A stretch of DNA of 45,000 nucleotides from Paulinella micropora (Eukaryota; Cercozoa; Imbricatea; Euglyphida; Paulinellidae), in contig WBZZ01003282.1 of assembly GCA_019918135.1 (NCBI GenBank), positions 285,001 to 330,000 of the forward strand. Direction: 5' to 3'. The translations under genes were made by a program, and so were the position numbers. Of the stretch, positions 27,367 to 35,366 are shown piece by piece. Position 1 is the first letter of the stretch; every line of letters starts with the position of its first letter. The notes beneath the pieces are model-generated. The model was not told the DNA's origin and did not search any database. It saw only the letters and a list, made by a program, of their open reading frames with translations.

Positions 27367-28058
27367 TCATAAAGGTATATTTTTTTGGCTCCTTTACCCT
27401 TGAAACTTCTTATCGTATGAACACCCCTCGTCGGCTTCACTAACTTAGTATTAACAGCCGTAGCACCCATTAACGATACGGGGTCAAATGCGGTTCGGTA
27501 GTTCGTGGTCAGCTTCGCGGTCTTCGCCCTCTTACCTTTTGGATTTACTTTCACGGCTACTCTATCAAGAACTCCTTCAATTAGGTCCTTCGTGCTACTG
27601 CCTTTGTTGTATGTGGTCGCCCTTACACCAGTTTGTCGGCTCAGGTCTTTCGCTATCGTGCCACCTAACGAATGACCCGTCAGTTCAACATTATCCTTAC
27701 CATATTTCTTTATTACTTCATTAACCAGCTTCTGCTCTTCTTTATATCTTGGTGTTCTTTTTAATACTCCCTTTACTAATGCGACATCGGTTAGCAGGTC
27801 CCGCTTATCTACTGAACCTCTAAATGCTACAATCGCTTTGCCATCTTTTTCATACACTGTTGATTTCTCTTTGCTAGCGACTGGCTTCCATCCGTCAGCA
27901 CCTTTTCTATCCGACGAGGACGAATAGACATCCTCCGACAAATCCGCATTACCTCCCTTTTGTTTTCTGTATGCCTTACCAGCTTTTTTCAATGCTTCAC
28001 CATAGGTTATACCGTGTTTAGCTGAGTAAGCCTTTACAAAGATTATCCACTCAGACAT
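27363..28058 (-). CDS. Class 3 lipase-like alpha/beta hydrolase
   Basis: A 231-aa protein. It carries an oxyanion-region motif AFRGS (78-82), nucleophile elbow LTGHSLGG (Ser130), acid FDPVS (Asp192) and a C-terminal VHTIRSF (His214), a complete class 3 lipase triad. Residues 1-36 hold a short module (W..FVKAYSAKHGITYGEALKKAGKAY) widespread at the ends of giant-virus and polinton-like virus proteins. No signal peptide or membrane segment. It ends tail to tail with the polymerase (4-base overlap) and is divergent from the ExoX-like gene. Possible role in membrane breach or lipid remodelling on entry or exit (inference). No counterpart in element 1. Confidence 0.87.
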   Translation of the reverse strand: MSEWIIFVKAYSAKHGITYGEALKKAGKAYRKQKGGNADLSEDVYSSSSDRKGADGWKPVASKEKSTVYEKDGKAIVAFRGSVDKRDLLTDVALVKGVLKRTPRYKEEQKLVNEVIKKYGKDNVELTGHSLGGTIAKDLSRQTGVRATTYNKGSSTKDLIEGVLDRVAVKVNPKGKRAKTAKLTTNYRTAFDPVSLMGATAVNTKLVKPTRGVHTIRSFKGKGAKKIYLYD

Positions 28059-28160
28059 TATATATTTATTTTAATTTTTTTCCTGCCTCCTATATACACC
28101 CTAATATGTCCTCCCTACGACCCCAGATTATTTTTGGATTATAATAAATAAATTTTATAT

Positions 28161-28168
28161 AATATACA
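28161..28168 (+). promoter_or_regulatory. AATATACA element abutting a start codon
   Basis: Third exact occurrence of the octamer directly before an ATG (28169). It lies in the 110-base divergent region 28059-28168 whose other side has ATATATAATG for the lipase. Confidence 0.55.
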
Positions 28169-28351
28169 ATGAGTGAAGCAAAAAAAGAAATTCCCGCCGA
28201 AGAGGAAGAAGTAAATAAAACTCTACAATATGGAAAATATAAAAAAATGAAAATTGAAGATGTTGCCAAAATTGACAAAGAATATCTTGAATGGCTAGTT
28301 CAACAGCCTTATTTTAAGAATAAAGATGAAGTGAAAAAGTATTTATCGTAG
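28169..28351 (+). CDS. Minimal ExoX C-terminal-like protein
   Basis: A 60-aa protein: an acidic N-terminus (EIPAEEEEVNK) and the domain LQYGKYKKMKIEDVAKIDKE followed by YLEWLVQQPYF. Ortholog of 16803-17090 in element 1, lacking its N-terminal 35 residues. It overlaps the end of the minus-strand DUF3223-type gene by 9 bases. Conservation in both elements at the same place shows that so short a frame is a real gene. Function unknown; probably binds nucleic acid or the replication proteins. Confidence 0.72.
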   Translation: MSEAKKEIPAEEEEVNKTLQYGKYKKMKIEDVAKIDKEYLEWLVQQPYFKNKDEVKKYLS

Positions 28352-28978
28352 GTAATACATTTTTCCTCTTATATTGATTTCTTTTTTTATAACCCGCAGT
28401 ATTGCTTTCTGTTTGTGGAAGTCGCTAAATTTGGTAAAATGCGGTTCTTTCAATAAACCGTCTTCAACTTCTAATTCTCTATTCACTTCAAGGTATTGTT
28501 TAAGGATATCTTTGAATTGTATGATGTCAAAGTGGTGGTCAATATGGACATCAACCCGCTCATATATATCACCACTTATTTCGCATATGTATCGCGGTTC
28601 TACGAATACATCAATAGCCATAAGGTCAAGATATTCTTGTATTTGCGGTCTTATTGTATTCCTGCTCGCATCTTTTATTACTCTCGCCATTTTTTTTAAT
28701 TTGCTAAGGCCTATGAGTTCAACACAGCAATTCCACGAAAACGGCTTACCATCTACACGAAAGTGTTTGCTTCCTGTTGTCAAATTACTTTCAACATCAA
28801 CGATGCCATTTTTTAGACAAGGGTGATGGGTTATTAGGTCTAGCACGAAATTGCTATCTTCTGGGTTCAGCACTTCACCATCGTTATATTTGTTTATCAT
28901 TCTTCTTATGTAGGATTTGATAGATGCTTTTGTTAGAAACCGCCTACCACCCACAACATACAACTTACGACTATACAT
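28343..28978 (-). CDS. DUF3223/DCL-like protein with possible HNH-type end
   Basis: A 211-aa protein. Residues 13-95 fit the DUF3223 (DCL-type) layout: FLTKASIKSYIRRMINKYN, LNPEDSNFVLDLITHHP, FRVDGKPFSWNCCVELIG. The C-terminal part has CEISGDIYERVDVHIDHHFD then F..ILKQYLE, which resembles the DH-containing segment that follows this domain in many viral and bacterial proteins and may be a degenerate HNH nuclease (inference; only one Cys is visible). It is placed after the virion gene 29018-30256 on the same strand. Element 1 has an unrelated 126-aa ORF at this place. Confidence 0.65.
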   Translation of the reverse strand: MYSRKLYVVGGRRFLTKASIKSYIRRMINKYNDGEVLNPEDSNFVLDLITHHPCLKNGIVDVESNLTTGSKHFRVDGKPFSWNCCVELIGLSKLKKMARVIKDASRNTIRPQIQEYLDLMAIDVFVEPRYICEISGDIYERVDVHIDHHFDIIQFKDILKQYLEVNRELEVEDGLLKEPHFTKFSDFHKQKAILRVIKKEINIRGKMYYLR

Positions 28979-29017
28979 TACTATATTATTATATTAGAAA
29001 AAATTATTACAAAAATA

Positions 29018-30256
29018 TCATTGGTCTTCTAAGTAATTAACGATAACACTTACATTTCCTCCATTCGCAACAGTAGATAAAGACTGTTGTAAAAATGTTA
29101 GATTTTCGCCAGGTGCGAGTTGTATGTCGTAATCTCGCAGGTCAATAAGCTGGCTTGAAGTAGCATTAACATACAGTTTAAGGATAACATCCGTTATAGT
29201 GGCACCACCAAGAGCAGTCGCAGAGGTGTCCTTTGATACGATTGAAGTAGTGGCATCAATATCAACGAAGTTCTGTCCCGTAAGTGTGCCAGTCGTTTTC
29301 ACAATTCGCACTTTATTAACTTTGTTATCTTCGTTTGATATGCTCACGAGAGTTGGATAAACTATTGAATAATTAGTCGCACCACCATTAAAAGTTGTTT
29401 TATTTTTTATGCTGAGAATTGGGCTTTCCGTGGTGCTCGCCTTTTCATCTCCTTCCGCTTCGTTTGATATGCTTGAATTAATAGTGTTAGTTCCTTCAAT
29501 AAATAACCCAACACTCGCGGTTTTAAGGATTTGAATTCCAGTAGTAGCATCATTTCTCATTATAGCCGTAAAAGGTAATGTAGTATTTCGCAGACTTACA
29601 CCAGTATTATCATTCGCATACTTAATCATATGGACTAGCTGAAATTCGCCAGTCTCTGGGTTCTCAATTGAAAACTTAATAGCACCAAAGCCCAAATATT
29701 GAAATTGAATTTGAAATACATTTCCCTTACTCCAATCCAAGAGATGCATATCGCCTGTTCCATCGCAGGGGTCATCCCAATCTTCTTGGTCAATATAATT
29801 GGCATTTCCTCCTCTACAATGTAGAATATTCATCCCTACCTCATTTTTGTAAAAATAAAATCCATCTTCAAATTCGTTTCCTATTCCGATAAATGAATAG
29901 TGTGCTTTCGCATCATCCGTCGTCCATAAAGCAGTGAAGCGACACATAACTCCCATACCCGTTCGGTATTTTATTTTTCTTCTGCTCACCAGAGAGGCAT
30001 CCGCAGTCGCGCTGGCAGTCGTTTTCAATTCCGCCATATTAGCATTAAATGAAACTGTCGCCTTTGTTTCTGTTTTCGTCCATATCCGTGTATTAACTGT
30101 GTAGGGAAAGATTTCCTGTAATACTGGTGTTAATTGTGCGGTTGTAGTTTCGCCAAAGGCGGTTTTCATATTATCAATGTGTCCGCCATATCCAACTTTG
30201 AGATTTACGAAGTCTCCGACAGGATTTTGGGCGACTAAATTTCGTTGGTGAGACAT
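29018..30256 (-). CDS. Virion-type protein of unknown function (412 aa)
   Basis: Start chosen at ATG 30256 (MSHQRNLVAQNP), by comparison with element 1, rather than the upstream frame extension. The protein is beta-rich, with GYGGHIDNMKTAFGETTTAQ near the N-terminus, KYRTGMGVMCRFTALW, a DPCDGTGDM turn, YLGFGAIKFSIENPETGEFQ, and a C-terminal domain with LYVNATSSQLIDLRDYDIQL. No membrane or signal segment. It lies 52 bases after the major capsid gene on the same strand and is strongly conserved with 15122-16360. Probably a structural protein, such as a spike base or minor capsid; no confident family. Confidence 0.82.
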   Translation of the reverse strand: MSHQRNLVAQNPVGDFVNLKVGYGGHIDNMKTAFGETTTAQLTPVLQEIFPYTVNTRIWTKTETKATVSFNANMAELKTTASATADASLVSRRKIKYRTGMGVMCRFTALWTTDDAKAHYSFIGIGNEFEDGFYFYKNEVGMNILHCRGGNANYIDQEDWDDPCDGTGDMHLLDWSKGNVFQIQFQYLGFGAIKFSIENPETGEFQLVHMIKYANDNTGVSLRNTTLPFTAIMRNDATTGIQILKTASVGLFIEGTNTINSSISNEAEGDEKASTTESPILSIKNKTTFNGGATNYSIVYPTLVSISNEDNKVNKVRIVKTTGTLTGQNFVDIDATTSIVSKDTSATALGGATITDVILKLYVNATSSQLIDLRDYDIQLAPGENLTFLQQSLSTVANGGNVSVIVNYLEDQ

Positions 30257-30308
30257 TGTTCGTATATTATCAAAAAAAAATAAATTAACTATCAAAATTA
30301 ATTACCTC

Positions 30309-31883
30309 TTACGAAATGGTAATTACATTTTCCTTCACACTTACAGTTCGCTGAGTAATAGCCAGAGTGTAGTGAGAATGGACTTTGTTTCGGCAGGTTC
30401 CAATAAACTCCCATCGCCGTTCCTGAGTTAAGTCAAGCCCACTAATCTCGTTCTGGTCCTTGCTCCACAGCGGGCGGTTGTTGTCCCAGCAATTAGCATA
30501 AACCCAGTTGTATTGATACACATTAGAATTCATCAAGGCACTACCCTCCAACCTCGGCTTCATAATCATATAGTCTTCAAGGTTAGCCACAGATACATCA
30601 AATTCTTCCTGTCTCGCTCCGTCAAGGGTAGTGTAAAACGAGACTACCTTTCGCTTAGCATCGGCAACAACAGCACCCGTAGCAGACCGCTCATCATTTA
30701 CATCATTGTCATAAGCGGTATTTACACTTTCGGTAGAATTAAACACACTGTGATAAATCTTCTTCAACCTCTGCCCGTGTCCGCGGTCAAATCGCATAAT
30801 AATGTTTTGGTTTTCAGTTGATTTACCATCGCTAGCAGTTCCAATAGTATTCTTATACACATAGGGATAATCAATATCAAAACTCATACCACTACCCGCA
30901 ATCTGGCTTTGAATAGATTGAATGACACCAGGGTTCTGCTCAACAGCAAGAAACAAGTTAAGATTGCTAACAGCAACATCCGCAGCACCAGCAGCGATGG
31001 CAGCACCGCCACCAGGACTTAGAGGGTCAGCACCAGAATAATAAATCTTCGCAGAACCGTTCCAGACAATTCGCATCGTCAAAATCTCAGGAAACATAAT
31101 AGTTTTATCAAGGGCGAAAATAGTATTGTAAAGCATACCAAGATTAAGCTTGATTTTAATTGCCATACTACCACCACCAAGACCATTACCCAAAGCACCA
31201 GCAGTAAAATACTTCGCCTCATTGTAAGGCACATTAACGGGTAGTGAAGTTCCAGTTCCAGCCGCGATGAGAGCATCGTTATGACGGCGGGCATTAGTTG
31301 AAGGAGGACCGATAGCACTAGCAATAGCATTTCCATAAACATTCAATGTCGCACGAAGGTGAGCATCAGTGTCAATGCTACCAGCCACAGTCGCAGCACT
31401 AGCAGTCTGACCAGCAAGAACAAGATTATCAAATCCAGTTTCCGCCCTACTGTCAGCATTACACTTTTGAAGCATACAGCCAGCACCAGTGCCGACATCG
31501 TGGTTTTCAAGTGCGAGAAAGTCTTTAAGCGAAGTCTCAGGCTTCCAAATCATCTTTGTAATATTTCCAACATAGTTCAAATCACACAGATAAACTCCGC
31601 TACGGGTTTGAAGTTGAATTTGTCTAATAGGAGCAAGGCAATCCATATAAGCCTTGTTGTATTTAGTATCCGTGTCTGGGATAGTGTAAGTAAAACTCAG
31701 AACTGACCTAGCCAAGTTAAATGGGCGACTAATAAGGTCAAATGTGCTTTCTTGTCCTCCCGCGGAGGTAATAGTGACATTTCCATTACTGCTTTCTCGC
31801 GGGTTAAGCTTATTCAAACGATAAGAAGCACTGATGTAGTCAGTCTTGCTGAATTCTAGTTCGCCTCCGTGTTGTGTAGGCAT
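30309..31883 (-). CDS. MCP: Major capsid protein (double jelly-roll type)
   Basis: An intact 524-aa protein starting MPTQHGGELEFSKTDYISAS. Conserved segments shared with element 1: RPFNLARSVLSFTYT, YMDCLAPIRQIQLQTRSG, ITKMIWKPE, LENHDVGTGAGCMLQKCN, LRIVW-like MRIVWNGS, NLNLFLAVEQNPGVI, KKIYHSVFNSTESVNTAYD and DNNRPLW. Length and position behind the penton gene fit Polinton capsid genes, which form hexameric capsomers with two jelly rolls per subunit. The middle region (after LQKCN) differs most between the two elements, as expected for a surface loop. The Ala/Gly-rich stretches are not membrane segments. Confidence 0.88.
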   Translation of the reverse strand: MPTQHGGELEFSKTDYISASYRLNKLNPRESSNGNVTITSAGGQESTFDLISRPFNLARSVLSFTYTIPDTDTKYNKAYMDCLAPIRQIQLQTRSGVYLCDLNYVGNITKMIWKPETSLKDFLALENHDVGTGAGCMLQKCNADSRAETGFDNLVLAGQTASAATVAGSIDTDAHLRATLNVYGNAIASAIGPPSTNARRHNDALIAAGTGTSLPVNVPYNEAKYFTAGALGNGLGGGSMAIKIKLNLGMLYNTIFALDKTIMFPEILTMRIVWNGSAKIYYSGADPLSPGGGAAIAAGAADVAVSNLNLFLAVEQNPGVIQSIQSQIAGSGMSFDIDYPYVYKNTIGTASDGKSTENQNIIMRFDRGHGQRLKKIYHSVFNSTESVNTAYDNDVNDERSATGAVVADAKRKVVSFYTTLDGARQEEFDVSVANLEDYMIMKPRLEGSALMNSNVYQYNWVYANCWDNNRPLWSKDQNEISGLDLTQERRWEFIGTCRNKVHSHYTLAITQRTVSVKENVITIS

Positions 31884-31994
31884 TTTGTGTGTAAGTGCTT
31901 TTTTTCAAAAACCACTTACGAACTCAAAAACGATTTTTCAAAGGGTTCTATATCTTAACCTGAGAAAAAATAAATAATTCTACAATTAAATTAA

Positions 31995-32810
31995 TTAACG
32001 AGATTTGAGTAGATTGAAAAACGATGTGAATAAATTAAAATAATTCGTCTCGCGGTAAATCAACAATGTCATTACAATACCCAAACCGTTTAGGTTAATT
32101 GGTTGGTCGTTTTCGTCAGTTAAGTAAAACCGATACACATTGCTTGAACTAGTGGATAATCTTTTGCCATACTCCGACCCGCTTCCATCGTAGATAACAG
32201 AGCCGAACGGGATTTCATTCGCCGTGTATATTTCTTGGAGCACGTGATTATCACCTTCCCCAACGAGGTCGCTTTGAAGATATAATGTTTTTTCGCCAGT
32301 CAATATTATGACATTTGGGGACCTAAGGTTATTGTTAGCAAAGAAATAAGTAGAAGATCGCTCAAAACCCATAATTTCGTGAATACGAGTTTCGTCGTCA
32401 AATACAAACCTCGGTTGAATGTTAATGGGATTGTCTGCCACAGTAAATAATAGCTTGCCGTCTTCTGGGTCGGTGTTGGTGTTGTTGCTTGTTATTGTGT
32501 ATGTGTAGTCATTGGGGCTTTCTGCTGTTAGCACCTCGGCCAGCTTATTTTTTAAGTTGTTCATTGTGTAGTTGCCTTCGGGTATCGTAATGACCGCCTC
32601 GTTGCCATTTTCACTCAGAATAAAAGTATTGTAAGGACTAGCAACGGAATAATACGACTTCGGAACATAGATATGAAGTATTTTACAGTGTGTTGGATTG
32701 TCTAACCCTTTCATATCAATTGAGTGTGTAAAATCGCTATCTGTGCCGTTTATCCTGTTTTTGCTATTGACATAGTAAATGTTAGAGCTCCTGCCACCGC
32801 GATAGTCCAT
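31995..32810 (-). CDS. mCP: Penton-like minor capsid protein
   Basis: An intact 271-aa protein: SSNIYYVNSKNRINGTDSDF, KILHIYVPKSYYSVASPYN, IPEGNYTMNNLKNKLAEVL, FERSSTYFFANNN, TGEKTLYLQSDLVGEGDNHV and a C-terminal GIVMTLLIYRETNYFNLF. It is predicted to be nearly all beta and to match the single-jelly-roll penton of Polintons and related viruses, which closes the fivefold vertices. It is upstream of the major capsid gene on the same strand. An ATATATAA box lies about 12 bases before the ATG. Confidence 0.86.
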   Translation of the reverse strand: MDYRGGRSSNIYYVNSKNRINGTDSDFTHSIDMKGLDNPTHCKILHIYVPKSYYSVASPYNTFILSENGNEAVITIPEGNYTMNNLKNKLAEVLTAESPNDYTYTITSNNTNTDPEDGKLLFTVADNPINIQPRFVFDDETRIHEIMGFERSSTYFFANNNLRSPNVIILTGEKTLYLQSDLVGEGDNHVLQEIYTANEIPFGSVIYDGSGSEYGKRLSTSSSNVYRFYLTDENDQPINLNGLGIVMTLLIYRETNYFNLFTSFFNLLKSR

Positions 32811-32885
32811 TGACCCGACTTTTTGGATATATAATAGAAAATATATTTTTTTGTTTTTTAATTACTTCAAACCACTTGTGGGGGT

Positions 32886-32902
32886 GCGGGGCTTGCCCCT
32901 GC
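32886..32902 (-). terminator. GC-rich hairpin after the protease gene
   Basis: GCGGGG-cttg-CCCCTGC forms a 6-7 bp stem with one G-T pair and a 4-base loop. It begins 3 bases beyond the TAG of the protease fusion and lies in the 94-base gap before the penton gene. Same loop sequence as the hairpins in the inverted repeats. Confidence 0.6.
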
Positions 32903-32904
32903 TA

Positions 32905-34884
32905 CTAAATAAAAGTGTCAAAGCCGTAGCCGTTCTGGGTTTTCAACTCCTCCGCTTCTTTTTCTTTTAAGTCTGTCCAACCGCTGGCAAATTTAAACCT
33001 ATTACCTTTTGCTCTTTCTTTAAGAAACCTAATACTATGCCACCCGCAAGTTGTGCTCGTATCACTTTGGTTTTTAACCTGATTAACCTTCATAAGCAGA
33101 TATGTGCTCGGCTTACTCTTGTCAATAAGTTGTTTCATTTGGTGTAGAAATAGCTCAGTCGGCTTATACAGTGCGAGCGGGTCGTAGATTTCAATAGAGT
33201 CATCTTTAATTAGGTCAATCCAAACCGCAATCCAATGTGAGCCTGGTTGGCTAGACTTATCCAAGTTCATTATAAATCCATACTTCTTTCTTTTTTCTGG
33301 TTTCAGTTTGTTTATTTCGTCGCTGGCTACTGTTCCCAAATACCAATCATATTTCATAATGCTGTCTATTTCATCCGTCATCAGCCCTCTACCTTCCCCC
33401 GCTAAGTTCGCTGGTAGTTTTTGTTGCTCTTCTGTTGGCGGCTGCTCTTCTGTTGGCGGCTGCTCTTCTGTGGGTTCTGTGGTTGGTTCTGTTGTTGGTT
33501 CTGTGGTTGGTTCTATGCCGACTATATTTGAAACTTGATTTTTAATGTTTGGGTCAATTCTCATTTCAGATACTAAGTTATTTACATAATCCTTCTTCTT
33601 CATTTTCTTCTTACCTCCTTTGTCGGTAGATGTGTATTTGCCCTTCTTCAAATATTTCTTAATTGCTGGTATTGTTAAAAGTTTGTGTATTAATTCCTCC
33701 ATCGTTTTTGCCCCAGCACCAGCTTGGTTTATTCCCAAATAATCAGCAAGTTTCTTTCTCATTTCATTCTGGTCTATTCCTAAATCAATCCCTTCATCTA
33801 CTAAAACTTTTGCCATACCAGCAGTCGTGTGTTTTCCTTTAACTTTCTTCGGCGGTTGTTTGCCTTCGGCTATCATTTTCGCTTCCAAAGCAGGACCCAA
33901 AGTTTTGGGTATATCCAATTTTGGATACTTGTAATCATTTCTTAAACCTGCGGATATGTGGGATATTTTATCTTTAATTTCAAAGTATTTGGCTTTGGCC
34001 TCCGCTTGCTTTTTTTCTTGTTCTAATTCTTTTTTGTATTGTTCCGCCAGTTCTTTCTGCTCTTCTGCTGATTGGGCGGTGGCTATTGCTTGCTCTATTC
34101 CTTTACCAAGTTTGTCAAATTCTGTTTTAGTCAAGCTATTAATAAATTTCTTGCTAAATCCAGCTTCCTTCATTAATTCAATATATTTTTCTTTTAATTC
34201 CTTTTCAGCCTTTTTCTCTTCTTTTGTTTTCAAAGCCATCTGTTTTTCTTCTGGTGCTTGTGGTGGTGCTTGTGGTGGTGCTTGTGGTGGTCCCTGTGGT
34301 GCTTGTGGTGGTGCTTGTGGCGGTCCCTGTGGTGCTTGTGGTGGTGCTTGTGGTGGTGCTTGTGGTGGTGCTTGTATGTATTGAGGGTGAAACTGTGGCG
34401 GTGGTAATAACATTAGATCATTTTTTCTATCTTGTTCAAATTTTACATCCTCTATAAGTTTTTGCTCTCTTTTCGCCTCCCTAATGAGGTCTTCTTGTCT
34501 TTCTTTAATTTCAGCATTCTCCTTCCTTTCTCTTCTTTTCTTCTCATCTTCCGCCTGTTCTCTTAACTTCTTTTCCTTTTCTTCCTGCTCGTGTATTAGT
34601 TCATATTTTTTTTGTAGGTTGTCTTGTATCTGGTTGCGGTTCTCGTGTTCAAGGCGGTTGAAGTCGGACTTAATTACTTTCTCGCGAGCTTTACCCCGCC
34701 TGTTTGGTTTGTTCATATATTTCAAAAACAGTTTAACGATTTGAAGTGTTGAGAGGTCATTTGTTTTCTCGCCAAAGTTGAGATATGCTCGTTTGCCTTT
34801 GACTTTAATATATGGTCGGCCATCTTTGGTTCTGTATATTCTGGGGGGCCGTTGTTTAAGTTTCTTCTTTGGCTTACTTCGCAT
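32905..34884 (-). CDS. PRO: Adenain-like cysteine protease fused to a coiled-coil/Pro-Gln-rich protein
   Basis: An intact 659-aa protein. N-terminus PPRIYRTKDGRPYIKVKGKR (small basic beta module, residues 13-32) with LNFGEKTNDLSTLQIVKLFL; charged coiled coil; repeat of APPQ/APQG units (about 170-212); second helical Lys/Glu region; a KTMEELIHKLLTIPAIKKYL helix block; PTEEQ repeats; then protease: GSHWIAVW (His550), YDPLA (Asp568), Gln606-x6-Cys613 in QSDTSTTCGW. The Gln-Cys spacing equals that of adenovirus protease, and Asp replaces its Glu. The ~110-residue catalytic end is preceded by GRGLMTDEIDSIM. Role: proteolytic maturation of the capsid, with the N-terminal half perhaps a DNA-bound core component, so that the protease may be tethered (inference). 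Confidence 0.9.
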   Translation of the reverse strand: MRSKPKKKLKQRPPRIYRTKDGRPYIKVKGKRAYLNFGEKTNDLSTLQIVKLFLKYMNKPNRRGKAREKVIKSDFNRLEHENRNQIQDNLQKKYELIHEQEEKEKKLREQAEDEKKRRERKENAEIKERQEDLIREAKREQKLIEDVKFEQDRKNDLMLLPPPQFHPQYIQAPPQAPPQAPPQAPQGPPQAPPQAPQGPPQAPPQAPPQAPEEKQMALKTKEEKKAEKELKEKYIELMKEAGFSKKFINSLTKTEFDKLGKGIEQAIATAQSAEEQKELAEQYKKELEQEKKQAEAKAKYFEIKDKISHISAGLRNDYKYPKLDIPKTLGPALEAKMIAEGKQPPKKVKGKHTTAGMAKVLVDEGIDLGIDQNEMRKKLADYLGINQAGAGAKTMEELIHKLLTIPAIKKYLKKGKYTSTDKGGKKKMKKKDYVNNLVSEMRIDPNIKNQVSNIVGIEPTTEPTTEPTTEPTEEQPPTEEQPPTEEQQKLPANLAGEGRGLMTDEIDSIMKYDWYLGTVASDEINKLKPEKRKKYGFIMNLDKSSQPGSHWIAVWIDLIKDDSIEIYDPLALYKPTELFLHQMKQLIDKSKPSTYLLMKVNQVKNQSDTSTTCGWHSIRFLKERAKGNRFKFASGWTDLKEKEAEELKTQNGYGFDTFI

Positions 34885-34956
34885 TACTACTATTATATTA
34901 TTAGTAAAAAAAATAATAGAAGGTTTAGTTTTTTATTTTATCCCACCAGGGGGGTT

Positions 34957-34974
34957 GTAGGGGCTTGTCCCTAC
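34957..34974 (-). terminator. Hairpin overlapping the stop of the basic peptide gene
   Basis: GTAGGG (34957-34962) pairs with CCCTAC (34969-34974) around gcttgt. The arm overlaps the TAG at 34971-34973. Third hairpin of this type in element 2. Confidence 0.58.
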
Positions 34975-35285
34975 CTAAATTTAACGGCTCCTCCTCGCTG
35001 TTTCCCGTAGCCTTGCTTCGCCGCAGCCCTCGCTACACGGTCCGCATAAGGCACTCCGACATCGCTCAGAAAAGTAGCACCCCTGGAAATCAATTGGTTC
35101 TTCTTGATAAATCTATTAGCATCCAATATGGCTTGTCCGACTTTCTTCCAATTAACTTTGCCTCCTGTTTGTTTCTTTTTTCCTTTCTTCTTGCCTCCCG
35201 CTTGTGGCATCTTTGTAATTGGTGAAGGATTGTATCCGATATTGTATCCCGCTGGTTGTGAAATAATCACTGGTGATGTTGGCAT
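34971..35285 (-). CDS. Basic Gly/Lys-rich virion-type peptide precursor
   Basis: A 104-aa protein. N-terminal arm PTSPVIISQPAGYNIGYNPS, then QAGGKKKGKKKQTGGKVNW, an amphipathic helix (KVGQAILDANRFIKKNQLIS), a second helix (YADRVARAAAKQ) and GYGKQRGGAVKF. From AGGKKK onward it aligns with 9599-9925. AGG-K, TGG-K and RGG-A are candidate cleavage sites for the neighbouring protease. It resembles adenovirus core or membrane-lytic peptides in composition and context, not in detectable sequence. Confidence 0.78.
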   Translation of the reverse strand: MPTSPVIISQPAGYNIGYNPSPITKMPQAGGKKKGKKKQTGGKVNWKKVGQAILDANRFIKKNQLISRGATFLSDVGVPYADRVARAAAKQGYGKQRGGAVKFR

Positions 35286-35366
35286 CTATATATAGTTCTG
35301 AAAAAAATAATTATTTTATAAAAAAAATAACGAGTTATTTTTTGTTATAACACTTGTGTTAATAAT

